A stretch of DNA of 64,000 nucleotides, taken from contig NC_073646.1 in assembly GCF_029407905.1 (NCBI RefSeq), forward strand, positions 10,000,001 to 10,064,000, written 5' to 3'. Each line of letters begins with the position of its first letter. Position 1 is the stretch's first letter. A program made the position numbers and the translations under genes. Source of the DNA: Bubalus kerabau (taxonomy: Eukaryota > Chordata > Mammalia > Artiodactyla > Bovidae). Under the pieces are notes generated by a model, which saw only the letters and a program-made list of their open reading frames with translations, made no database searches and was not told the DNA's origin. Shown in pieces: positions 30,768-40,330 of this stretch.

Positions 30768-32957
30768 TCAGATTGTGGCTCAGATTATGAACTCCTTATT
30801 GCCAAATTCAGACTTAAATTGAAGAAAGTGGGGAAAACCACTAGACCATTCAGGTATGACCTAAATCAAATCCATTATGATTATACAGTGGAAGTGAGGA
30901 ATAAATTTAAGGGACTAGATCTGATAGACAGAGTGCCTGATGAACTATGGACGGAGGTTCGTGCACTGTACAGGAGACAGGGATCAAGACCATTCCCATG
31001 GAAAAGAAAGGCCAAAAAGCAAAATGGCTGTCTGAGGAGGCCTTACAAATAGCTGTGAAAAGAAGGGAAGCGAAAAGCAAAGGAGAAAAAGAAAGATATA
31101 AGCATCTGAATGCAGAGTTCCAAAGAATAGCAAGAAGAGATAAGAAAGCCTTCCTCAGCAATCAATGCAAAAAAATAGAGGAAAACAACAGAATGGGAAA
31201 GACTAGAGATCTCTTCAAGAAAATTAGAGATACCAAGGGAACATTTCATGTAAAGATGGGCTCAATAAAGTACAGAAATGGTATGGACCTAACAGAAGCA
31301 GAAGATATTAAGAAGAGGTGGCAAGAATACACAGAAGAACTGTACAAAAAAGAGCTTCACGAGACCCAGATAATCACGATGGTGTGATCACTGACCTAGA
31401 GCCAGACATCCTGGAATGTGAAGTCAACTGGGCCTTAGAAAGCATCTCTACGAACAAAGCTAGTGGAGGTGATAGAATTCCAGTGGAGCTATTCCAAATC
31501 CTGAAAGATGATGCTGTGAAAGTGCTGCACTCAATATGCCAGCACATTTGGAAAACTCAGCAGTGGCCACAGGACTGGAAAAGGTCAGTTTTCATTCCAA
31601 TCCCAAAGAAAGGCAATGCCAAAGAATGCTCAAACTACCGCACAATTGCACTCATCTCACATGCTAGTAAAGTAATGCTCAAAATTCTCCAAGCCAGGCT
31701 TCAGCAATACGTGAACCATGAACTTCCAGATGTCCAACCTGGTTTTCAAAAAGGCAGAGGAACCAGAGATCAAATTGCCAACATCTGCTGGATCATCAAA
31801 AAAGCAAGAGTTCCCAAAAAACATCTATTTCTGCTTAATGACTATGCCAAAGCCTTTGACTGTGTGGATCACAACAAACTGTGGAAAATTCTGAAAGAGA
31901 TGGGAATACCAGACCACCTGACCTGCCTCTAGAGAAACCTATATGCAGGTCAGGAAGCAACAGTTAGAACTGGACATGGAACAACAGACTGGTTCCAAAT
32001 TGGGAAAGGAGTACATCAAGGCTGTATATTGTCACCCTGCTTATTTAACTTATATGCAGAGTACATCATGAGAAACGCTGGGCTGGAAGAAGCACAAGCT
32101 GGAATCAAGATGGCTGGGAGAAATATCAATAACCTCAGATATGTAGATGACACCACCCTTATGGCAGAAAGTAAAGAGGAACTAAAAAGCCTCTTGATGA
32201 AAGTGAAAGAGGAGAGTGAAAAAGTTGGCTTAAAGCTCAACATTCAGAAAACTAAGATCATGGCATCTGGTCCCATCACTTCATGGCAAATAGATAGGGA
32301 CACAGTGGAAACAGTGTCAGACTTTATTTTTGGGGGTTCCAGAATCACTGCAGATGGTGATTGCAGCCATGAAATTAAAAGATGCTTACTCCTTGGAAGG
32401 AAAGTTATGACCAACCTAGATAGCATATTCAAAAGCAGAGACATTACTTTGCCAACAAATGTCCATCTAGTCAAGGCCATGGTTTTTCCAGTGGTCATGT
32501 ATGGATGTGAGAGTTGGACTGTGAAGAAACCTGCTGCTGCTGCTGCTGCTGCTAAGTCGCTTCAGTTGTGAGAGCCAAAGAATTGATGCTTTTGAACTGT
32601 GGTGTTGGAGAAGACTCTTGCGGGTTCCTTGGACTACAAGGAGATCCAACCAGTCCACCCTAAAGGAGATCATTCCTGGGTGTTAATTGGAAGGACTGAT
32701 GCTAAAGCTGAAACTCCAGTACTTTGGCCACCTCATGCGAAGAGTTGACTCATTGGAAAAGACTCTGATGCTGGGAGGGATTGGGGGCAGGAGGCGAAGG
32801 GGATGAAAGAGGATGAGATGGCTGGATGGTATCACTGACTCGATGGACATGAGTTTGGGTGAACTCCAGGAGTTGGTGATGGACAGAGAGGCCTGGCGTG
32901 CTGTGATTCATTGGGTCACAAAGAGCTGGACACGACTGAATGACTGAACTTAACTGA
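30768..32957 (+). pseudogene. BovB LINE, 2.2 kb, defective ORF2
   Basis: 5'-truncated BovB running from the end of the endonuclease domain through RT to the (ACTGA)n-like tail. The endonuclease catalytic SDH motif reads SDY (30780-30788). Frames change near 30963 and 31365 and a stop lies at 31930-31932 (LLRNL read as L-stop). Recognisable pieces: DLNQIHYDYTVEVRNKFKG; EALQIAVKRREAKSKGEKER; the RT palm box AFDCVDHNKLWK (about 31848-31887); SPCLFNLYAEYIMRNAG; and YVDD (32140-32151) where YADD is usual. The FQIGKGVHQGC segment near 32000 is in frame, unlike two other copies. A CTG-rich block interrupts the C-terminal region at 32530. It cannot make a working protein. Confidence 0.95.
32530..32567 (-). 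mobile_element. minimal BOV-A2 tail in BovB
   Basis: Within the BovB, gaagaaa is followed by eight CTG units, then ctaagtcgcttcagttgtga, before BovB resumes at gagccaaagaattgatgc. The block equals the inverted 3' terminus of BOV-A2 with its AGC tail and nothing more: a ~38-bp 5'-truncated insertion. No clear TSD. Confidence 0.7.
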
Positions 32958-33140
32958 ACTGTATGTCAAATGACTTATTGATGATTTACACAATCCAGAT
33001 TCACATGTGCAATGCAAATAATGTCACCTCAACTCCTTAAAAAATTAAGAAAGACTGTTATCAATAGGGATAGAGTATAGGGATAAAGTCGGTAATTTAA
33101 AAGTTAATCTCACTAGGGGTTTGTAAGTAAAGAAGAAAAC

Positions 33141-33790
33141 TGTAGGAAACCCCTGTAAGTTAATGATCACTCAAGGAAGCAGGTTTGTTTAACCCCAAAA
33201 TCAAGCAGGCTTTCTCAGCAACAAAACCATGCATCAGAAGTGGGAAACATGTACCCAAACAATAAAACAATGGTGGCAGGACCCACATCCTGCCCAGTGA
33301 GCTCTGTAAGTTAATGACCCTTAGGACATGCTCTGTGCACACACAAACAATAATTTATGGAAAGGTGATGTTACAAAGTGAAATCCTCATTGTACCAAGA
33401 TCTGAAATAATTTTTCCATAGTGCCATGACTGTCCCAGCATGACCATGTAGGGACAAGAAAACTCTCCCACCTGACATGGAGGAGGAACTAATAATGGAA
33501 ACGTGCTATCTGCTCAAGAATGAGGAAAAAGTTAGTCTTTCCCCCCTACCCACTTTTCCTTTGATTATAAAACTGTAGCCCACTAAGACCTGGGGTGTGG
33601 CACCCTCTCACTTGCATATTTGTAAACCTCACAAGCGTCCTATTCTAATAAATCACTTCTTACCTATCACTTTGCCTCCCACTGAATTCTTTCTGGGCTG
33701 AGACATAAAGAACTGAAGCTCCTTGGAATCCCCTGAAATGCCACCTAATGATTTCATTCTCTCTCTTAGGGAGGTCTGGTAAATGCACAT
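33141..33790 (+). mobile_element. ERV1-like LTR
   Basis: Begins near tgtaggaaacccctgtaagt. U3 contains a duplicated tgtaagttaatgac/atgatcac motif and a TATA region ttgattataaaactgtagcc (33561). R carries ctaataaatcac (33645). U5 reads ccactgaattctttctgggc and tgagacataaagaactgaag, a pattern seen in class I ERV LTRs. Ends are approximate. Confidence 0.65.
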
Positions 33791-33792
33791 GC

Positions 33793-33872
33793 ATGACAGG
33801 GAGGCCTGGCGTGCTGCGATTCATGGGGTTGCAAAGAGTCGGACACCACTGAGCGACTGAACTGAACTGAAT
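33793..33872 (+). mobile_element. very short BovB tail insertion
   Basis: Only the last ~80 bp of BovB: gacagggaggcctggcgtgc, gattcatggggttgcaaaga, gagcgactgaactgaactga. Extreme 5' truncation. Confidence 0.88.
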
Positions 33873-33989
33873 ACATGCTAAAAGGAAGAAAGGAGGCCCA
33901 AATGGGCAGAGAAAAAAAATTATGTTTAAATTCTTCTTGCCTTGCCATAACAAGTGACTTTTATTTCATCCCCAGGTGATAAGTCTGAT

Positions 33990-34115
33990 CACTAACTCAA
34001 TGGACATGAATTTGAGCAAATTCTGGGAGATAGTGGAGGACAGAGGAGCCTGGCGTGCTGCAGTCCAAGGAATCACAAAAAGTTGGACATGACTTAGCGA
34101 CTGAACAACAACAAA
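33990..34115 (+). mobile_element. BovA SINE with (AAC)n tail
   Basis: cactaactcaatggacatga, gagatagtggaggacagagg and actgaacaacaacaaa. Perfect 11-bp TSD ataagtctgat at 33979-33989 and 34116-34126. Confidence 0.94.
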
Positions 34116-34126
34116 ATAAGTCTGAT

Positions 34127-34721
34127 GCTAGGTCAGGAGCAGGGAACGTGAGAATTTCTTCTCAGCTTTCAAGGATGTGACTCCTGATGCAAACAGACAA
34201 CAGGATACTTAGGTTCCAGGTAACTTCATTCTCCCTTCTTTGCCACTCTTGTATTTAAAATGTCTTCTTCTCACTGCCTTTCTTTAGTAACCTTAGTTTC
34301 TGTTGGAAAGTCAAATCCCTCCAAGGAAAGTCATCGTGTTCAGAGACAAATGAGCAGAAAATCTGCTCCTGGCTAATTGGGAAATGTACCATGAGCACAA
34401 AAGTCTTCCATTCGAAGGGGCCCCTGTGGTCCTGCCCTTGTTTTCTGGGGAGGAAACTAAAGATCAAAGTGGGGGCAGAAAATTGGTTATGTGTTGATGC
34501 TCCCATTTTTTTCCCTTGTCATTAATTTCCCCAGAATAATTTTAATCATCATGGTAAAACATTCATAGCTTAATGCTGATCCTTTGATTTTGAAAAATGG
34601 GCCTTTGGACAAGGAGATAATAACTTTCAATAATGTCCTTAAAATATCTTGAAATAATATCATATAATGAGGACAGACACTTGGCAGTGTATAGAAGAAA
34701 CTTCAAATAACAGTCTTATAA
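34127..34721. other. no gene seen
   Basis: About 600 bp of unassigned AT-rich sequence. Confidence 0.5.
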
Positions 34722-34845
34722 GAGCAGTGGAGTAGGAAATGGCAATCCACTCCAGTGTTCTTGCCTGGAAAATTCCATGGACAGAGAAGTCCAGTGGGCT
34801 ACACTCCATGGAGTTGCAAAGAGCTGGATACGACTGAGCACACAT
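34722..34845 (+). mobile_element. BovA monomer
   Basis: gagtaggaaatggcaatcca, cctggaaaattccatggaca, gctggatacgactgagcaca. No tRNA-derived head. Confidence 0.88.
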
Positions 34846-35477
34846 GCATGCATAAGAGAAAAGAAATACTGTATATTTCTCGTTCTCCCCCCAAAATGGA
34901 AGTGGTTTTGGTGGTTTTGCTTTGCAGACTTGTCAGGAGCCCAAGAAGCCTTTTACTTCATTGTGTTTTCATCTCTAAGATGTCATTCTTGTTCCCATGG
35001 TTCAGGGTCCACATTCCAACAAGTAGGAAGGGGTAAATGAATGACAAAAGGAAGACCACACATATGTTACTAGCCATGAATTAGAGGCTGTCCCCAGCAC
35101 TTCCTCTCACAGCCCATTGGACAAAATGCAGTCACACGGACGGACCTTATTGCAGTGGAGGTTGAGAGATGTAGTTTCCATATGGGAACCCTGTCCAGCA
35201 AAAAAGACGAAGAAAAAACTCATGAGTATCTTAAAAGAAAAAAAGGAGAATGGCTTTTAGAGAATGGAAAGCCATTTGGAGTGTGGCTAGGTAGCTGAGT
35301 ATTTGACAATTGACAGACCTGACTGATGATTTTACTGATTTTTTGTTTTGTTTTGGCTAAATTTTTCTTTAAGATACATTTATCCAAGACAAAGTTATTA
35401 AATACTTGGAATTCTTTCCATTGAATTATATAACAAGTGAAAAAGGTGAGTTCCTTTTGTGAATATAAATGTGTGTG
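34846..35477. other. no gene seen
   Basis: Unassigned. A 151-codon minus-strand frame (35675-35220) runs from here into the LTR, so it is not a conserved gene. Confidence 0.45.
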
Positions 35478-35483
35478 GGTACA

Positions 35484-36119
35484 TGTCAGGGAATATTTAA
35501 CAGTAGGAATTCTGTGTGCTGTTTTCTGTCTCTCATGAGCCCACTGTTCCTTATCAGTTCTTGGTAACAGGAACGAGTGGAGCGGCATGCTGCTCCCAGG
35601 ACTGAGGTCATGGGATGGAATGCATGCATGGATTTCCTTCATTAACTTCTCCATACAGTAAAAATGATTAATCATGACCCTCTTTCTTAAGATATGGATT
35701 GTCTTCTGGCCTTATGACCCCTATTACTCCTTGTTTTCTTGGTAACTTGTAAGTCTGGTCTTTTGATCTTAATCTTTGCTGAAAAAGCTACCTTGTAAAA
35801 CAGTATATATACTCACACAAAGTTCAATAAAGCACCCTTGTTCCACTAGAGACTTGGGTCCCCATGTCCTTCTTTCTCTTTCCCTCTCTCTCTCTGACTA
35901 AGTTCTCTGGAGCATGGAAACCTGCAGAGCTCACTTTCCTGCCTGGGCTTTCAAGACCTCCTTGAGAGGATGCCCTGTGCCTTCTTGAGTGGTGCAAGCC
36001 CTGTTCTAGGGCTTTATTGGTTTTCCACGTAACCCAGGGAATATTAATCTCTTTCCCTCTTTCACTTTCTTATCGTTGACTCTGGACCACCAGGTTCCGG
36101 TCCATGAAAGGACTGCAAC

Positions 36120-36120
<1 letters not shown>
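35484..36120 (+). mobile_element. class II (ERV2-type) solo LTR
   Basis: A 637-bp LTR, tgtcagggaatatttaac to ggactgcaaca, with a TATA box (cagtatatatactcac, ~35802), poly-A signal (ttcaataaagcaccc, ~35825) and a CT-rich U5. The flanks ggtaca (35478-35483) and ggtata (36121-36126) form a 6-bp TSD with one mismatch, as expected for class II retroviruses. No internal viral sequence remains. Regulatory elements look intact, so it could still act as promoter or terminator; I have no evidence that it does. Confidence 0.82.

Positions 36121-36122
<2 letters not shown>

Positions 36123-36163
<41 letters not shown>
36123..36163 (+). repeat. (TA)n microsatellite, ~20 units
   Basis: A perfect TA run that starts inside the right TSD of the LTR. 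Likely hypervariable and prone to cruciform extrusion. Confidence 0.97.
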
Positions 36164-36166
<3 letters not shown>

Positions 36167-36904
36167 CCCTGGAAATTTCTGAATGGATACTCAGAAGACT
36201 GTTATAAATAATTGACAGTCTTGAAGAGTGGAATAGGCTGTGAAGAGGAGGGAGGCTTTACACTTCATTTTAGTCCTTTTTATATTGCTAAATACACTTA
36301 CCATGTACATTTATAATAATGAGGTCTATTTAATAAAAATAAGTGAGATTTTGGCTTTGATTCAAAAGCATACAATTTAAAGTTGGAAAGGAACTTAGAG
36401 GAAATTCAAGTCAAGATATACTATCAAATAAGGGGGGGAAAGGTAATTGAAGACTCCTTTGACTACCACCATCCTGTTTCAGTTTTTAAATTATATATAG
36501 TGATGAAATAAAAATTCATATTTTAAAACAAGATGAGAAATTTTAACACGAAACTTTTTCTCTGTCTTTTGGCCTCTTTCCTCCCCTCTGGTGTGTACTG
36601 TACCATTATGCATTAACTAAGCCTCCCTAATGGCAAAAATACCTGATCAACCATAAAGATCAACTTTTCTTCTTCTGGCACCAATTATCCCTAGCAAGTA
36701 ACATTCATTTCTCAATCCTGTAAATGGTCACGATGACCCACCACACACCTTCTATGTGCAGACATCTTTGGTAAACTTTGTGTATTTTTACAATGCTAAT
36801 ATTATTTCCCTTAAGGACTGGTGCAGAACAGACTGGTCAGACAACCTGGGGAGATACTGGCCCACACAAAATGGAAGTTCCTAGCTTAAATATTTACTTT
36901 GTTA
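36164..36904. other. no gene; possible CR1/L3-like trace
   Basis: Around 36375-36420 aaagttggaaaggaacttag and aggaaattcaag resemble an ancient CR1/L3 3' block. The remainder is unassigned. Confidence 0.35.
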
Positions 36905-37117
36905 TTGTTGTTATTTTAGTCACTAAGTCATGTCCCACTCTTTTGCAACCCCACGGACTGTAGCCCACCAGGCTCCTCTTTCCATGAGATTTCCCAGGCA
37001 AGAATATTGGAGTGGATTGCCATTTCCTTCTCCAGGGCATCTTCCTGATCCAGGGACTGAACCCAAGTCTCCGGCATTAGCAGGTGGATTCTTCACTACT
37101 GAGCCACCAGGGAAGCC
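36905..37117 (-). mobile_element. Bov-tA SINE
   Basis: Minus-strand: cactaagtcatgtcccactc, ggcaagaatattggagtgga, ctactgagccaccagggaag. Confidence 0.93.
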
Positions 37118-37145
37118 AACTACTTACTTATGACCATACTAATGT

Positions 37146-37432
37146 TGCTGCTGCTGCTGCTGCTGCTGCTAAGTCGCCTCATTCATGTCTGACTCTGTGC
37201 AACCCCATAGATGGCCGCCCACCAGGCTCCCCGCTCCCTGGGATTCTCCAGGCAAGAATACTGGAGTGGGTTGCCATTTCCCTCTCCAATGCATGAAAGT
37301 GAAAAGTGAAAGTGAAGTTGCTCAGTTGTGTCCGACTCTTAGCAACCCCATGGACTGCAGTCTACCAGGCTCCTCTGTCCATGGGATTTTCCAGGCAAGA
37401 GTACTGGAGTGGGTTGCCATTGCCTTCTCTGA
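37146..37432 (-). mobile_element. BOV-A2 SINE with (CTG)n
   Basis: Minus-strand, tail first: nine CTG/GCT units at 37146-37170, ctaagtcgcctcattcatgt, then the two BovA units joined by gaaagtgaaaagtgaaagtg. TSD tactaatgtt / tattaatgtt at about 37136-37145 and 37433-37442. Confidence 0.93.
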
Positions 37433-37442
37433 TATTAATGTT

Positions 37443-37800
37443 ACCAGGTATATTACTTGTATTCTGACTATTTTACAAGGTTATTGTTTCTTGCATTACC
37501 AAACATGTAATTGAGCCTCAGATAAAATTAGTGATGATTAGGCAATTTGAAAGGTTAATAGTGTAACATTAAATATGGGAAGAAGTAACAAGAGGAAAAG
37601 ATTTCCTGGACCACATCAGACTAGTAAGACAGGCAAGGTGGTCCAGAGGCTGTTAAGAGGGTGTAGCCCAGAAATAGTCCATTGAGTGGTCTATCAATGG
37701 AATCTTCCCCTGACCTAGAATGAGCATTCCTAGCATCATGGGACAAACCAGTCACCAAATACCTCCAAACCTTGGTCAAAATTAAAAGGAGGGGTTTGAC
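37443..37800. other. no gene seen
   Basis: Unassigned; may belong to the U3 of the LTR that ends near 38700, but this cannot be shown. Confidence 0.35.
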
Positions 37801-38036
37801 AAATAAAGAATGTTACCCACTATGCAGTTCAACAGGAGTCAAGTCAGTAGCCACTGCAATCAGTGACCTACAATAAATCCTGAAAGTAATTCAGGGTGAA
37901 GGTCAGGATGAAGCACTTCATGTTCTATGAAAACTGGCAGAACTGGCCCTCAGATAATCAGATATTTTCAGGAGAAAAAAATTTTAATCCAGTTTCTCGC
38001 ATCTTTTCAAACTTGGAAAAGCACTAAAGCCATTAA

Positions 38037-38229
38037 GTGAAAGTTGCTCAGTCGTGTCCAACTCTTTGCAACCCCATGGACTATATACAGTCCATGGAAT
38101 TCCCCAGGCCAGAATACTGGAGTGGGTAGTCTTTCCCTTCTCCAGGGGATCTTCCCAACCCAGGGATTGAACCCAGGTCTCCTGTATTGCAGGCGGATTC
38201 TTTCCCAGCTGAGCCACAGGGGAAGCCCA
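38037..38229 (-). mobile_element. Bov-tA SINE
   Basis: Minus-strand: gctcagtcgtgtccaactct to cccagctgagccacagggga. Perfect 12-bp TSD taaagccattaa at 38025-38036 and 38230-38241. A small duplication (ggactatatacagtcc) lies near 38089. Confidence 0.95.
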
Positions 38230-38301
38230 TAAAGCCATTAACTGAGCTATGTGTTCCTTGTGGATAGCAGTAACCTTTTACTGAGATGTGTGCTTAACTG
38301 C

Positions 38302-38515
38302 GGGCTTCCCTGGTGGCTCAGACAGTAAAGAATCTGCCTTCAATGCAGGAGACCCTGGGTTCAATCCCTGGGTCAGGAAGATACCCTGGAGAAGAGAATG
38401 GCAACTCACTCCAGCATTCTTGCCTGGAGAATCCCATGGACAGAGGAGTTGGCAGGCTACAGTCCATGGGGTTGCAAATAGTCAGGCAGGACTGAAGCGA
38501 CTTAAGCATGCACTT
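38302..38515 (+). mobile_element. Bov-tA SINE
   Basis: Plus-strand: gggcttccctggtggctcag to gactgaagcgacttaagcat. Flanks gcttaactg and acttgactg are a probable diverged TSD. Opposite in orientation to the copy 72 bp upstream. Confidence 0.93.
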
Positions 38516-38700
38516 GACTGAACGTACCCCTTCACCAAAATCACATATATACTGGCCTTTCTATTTACCTCTTTGGAACAATCCTCAGAGCTTTCTAAAA
38601 GACTGTCTTCCAGGTTATAACCCTCAGGTTGGCTTCAATAAAATTTTCCGTTTCTTTCTTAGATCAATGATTGATTAATTTTTCATCAGCAATAGGATAT

Positions 38701-38949
38701 AAATATACACATGGATATGTGTTTTGGATAGACAGAGCTACATAAAAAGAGAAACCAATTGGAAGAGTACACATCGAATTGTGAACTACATTTATCTCTA
38801 GAGGTTAGGGTTGTAAAGGAGTTTCACTTCCTATTTTATTTATTTCTGGAGTCATTTTATTATTATATTGACTCATTTGACTCCTCTCTTTTTTAGCAGG
38901 AAAAAAGTAGATAAAAATGGAAAGATTCTGCTGGGGAGGAAGATGGTTT
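38701..38949. other. no gene seen
   Basis: AT-rich, unassigned. Confidence 0.5.
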
Positions 38950-39118
38950 CCTCTACCCTCCAGGTTCTTCTGGCTGGTCTAAGAATTAAACTGATATGAG
39001 ACAGATTAACGGGAGAAAATCAAACAAAAATTTAATAATGAGTATACATGGGAGCGACCCAGGAAAACTGAGTAACTCTCCCAAATGGCTGAAATCATTA
39101 CCTTAAATAGCATGTATG
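38950..39118 (-). mobile_element. inverted LTR end (ERV1-like)
   Basis: gagacagattaacgggagaa, ataatgagtatacatgggag and gcgacccaggaaaactgagt read, in reverse, like the U5/R end of an ERV1-like LTR. A related end occurs near 63021 (agacaaattaacagg). Confidence 0.5.
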
Positions 39119-39498
39119 TGTTCAGTCATTCAGTCATGTCTCCTGCTACCTGCTAAGTCGCTTCAGTCGTGTCCGACTCAGTGCGACCCCATAGACGGCA
39201 GCCCACTAGGCTCCTCTGTCCCTGGGATTCTCCAGGCAAGAACACTGGAGTGGGTTGCCATTTCCTTCTCCAATGCACGAAAGTGAAAAGTGAAAGTGAA
39301 GTCGCTCAGTCGTATCCGACTCTTAGCGACCCCATGGACTGCAGCCCACCAGGCTCCTCTGTCCATGGAATTTCCCAGGCAAGAATACTGGAGTGGGTTG
39401 CCATTTCCTTCTCCAGGGGATCTTGCAGACCCAGGAATTAAACCCGAGTCCCCTGGATTAGCAGGCAGATTCTTTACCACTGAGCCACTTGGGACGCC
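39119..39498 (-). mobile_element. composite Bov-tA / BovA SINE
   Basis: Minus-strand with two BovA units linked by gaaagtgaaaagtgaaagtg and a tRNA-derived head at the right (ttctttaccactgagccact). A duplicated start (tcagtcattcagtcatgtct, then gctaagtcgcttcagtcgtg) suggests two copies fused or nested. Confidence 0.85.
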
Positions 39499-39721
39499 CA
39501 TCAGCAACCAATAGAAGAAAACCACACACCCTGCAGCCTTCACTCCAAATTTTGCCTATAAAAACGTTTCCCTTGAAACCATCTGGGAGTTCATGACCTT
39601 TGAGCATGCGCTACACGTTTTCCATGTGTGACGCTGTAATAAATCTCTCTCTACTCCAAACTCCGACCTTTCAATTTGTTTGGCCTCGCTGTGCAGTGGG
39701 CACATGAACTTGCATTTGGCA
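39499..39721 (+). mobile_element. ERV1-like LTR 3' part
   Basis: agcaaccaatagaagaaaac, gcctataaaaacgtttccct (TATA), ctttgagcatgcgctacacg, gacgctgtaataaatctctc (poly-A) and the end gcatttggcaaca. It belongs to the same family as the LTR at 43830-44346 (shared ctttgagcatg and aataaa layout). Confidence 0.65.
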
Positions 39722-39829
39722 ACAAGGAGAGATGAAAACATTGTTAGGATGGATCATACCTGTCTTGTTCATGGTTGTATCCCCAGCTCCTAGACTAATG
39801 ATGATGCCAAACCTGGCCTCTGTACACTG

Positions 39830-40330
39830 ACACCTTATTAAATGTCCAAAGCAGAGTTCTGGGTGAAGCAGAAAAGAACAGCTTTATTGCTCTGCCAGGC
39901 AAAGGGGGCCACAGTGGGCTAATACCTTCAAAATTGTGTGTCCAAACCTGGAGGAGGTAGTGAGGGGTTTTATAGTAATGGTTCAAAGAGGAGGGTGTGA
40001 TCAGCTTGTGGACTTTCTTTTGATTGGTTGATGGTGAGATAAGTAGGAGTCAGTATCATCAACCTTCTGGTTCCAACCAGTCTGGGGTCTCCTTGCTTGT
40101 GGGCAGCATACAGTTAACTTCTACCTGCTGGGGGTTTCAGTATCTGCAAAACAACTCCTGGATATTCTTAGATGTATCCCTTGAGAGGGAACCAGGACCC
40201 TGCCCCCAAACTGTGCAACTGTTTCTTGACTGCTCCTCCCTTGTCTCCGCATCCCCTCCCTTCCCTGCTTAGCCACTGTTTGAACCTGCCCACTAGAACT
40301 CATGGAAGGTCAAGAGGCTGAATGAAGCCT
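39830..40330 (-). mobile_element. ERV LTR
   Basis: Inverted: agcagagttctgggtgaagc, aagaacagctttattgctct (reverse of a poly-A region), ggggttttatagtaatggtt (reverse TATA, ~39964), then U3 to about caagaggctgaatgaagcc. Well-ordered R and TATA spacing supports an LTR; family not named. Confidence 0.7.

Larger units (their letters stand above)
30565..33110 (-). mobile_element. ERV LTR split by BovB
   Basis: 30565-30767 is the inverted R/U5 of an LTR; in reverse complement it carries agaactttctgaaagactgt, a TATA-like gtatatagttg and an ataaaa signal. It belongs to the same family as the plus-strand LTR ending near 38700 (shared gaaagactgtc, ataaccctca and gattaat motifs). The BovB starts at 30768. 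Sequence at 32958-33110 may be the rest of the U3, but that continuity is an inference. Confidence 0.55.
37801..38700 (+). mobile_element. ERV LTR with two nested SINEs
   Basis: The 3' part is clear: atatatactggcctttctat, cctcagagctttctaaaaga, ataaccctcaggttggcttc, aataaaattttccgtttctt, ending near tcatcagcaatagg. It is the same family as the minus-strand copy at 30565. The left boundary is uncertain. Bov-tA copies at 38037-38229 and 38302-38515 interrupt it. Confidence 0.6.

Noticed and set aside
35220..35675. 151-codon minus-strand frame
   Set aside because: It crosses the LTR boundary at 35484, so half of it was created by the LTR insertion.
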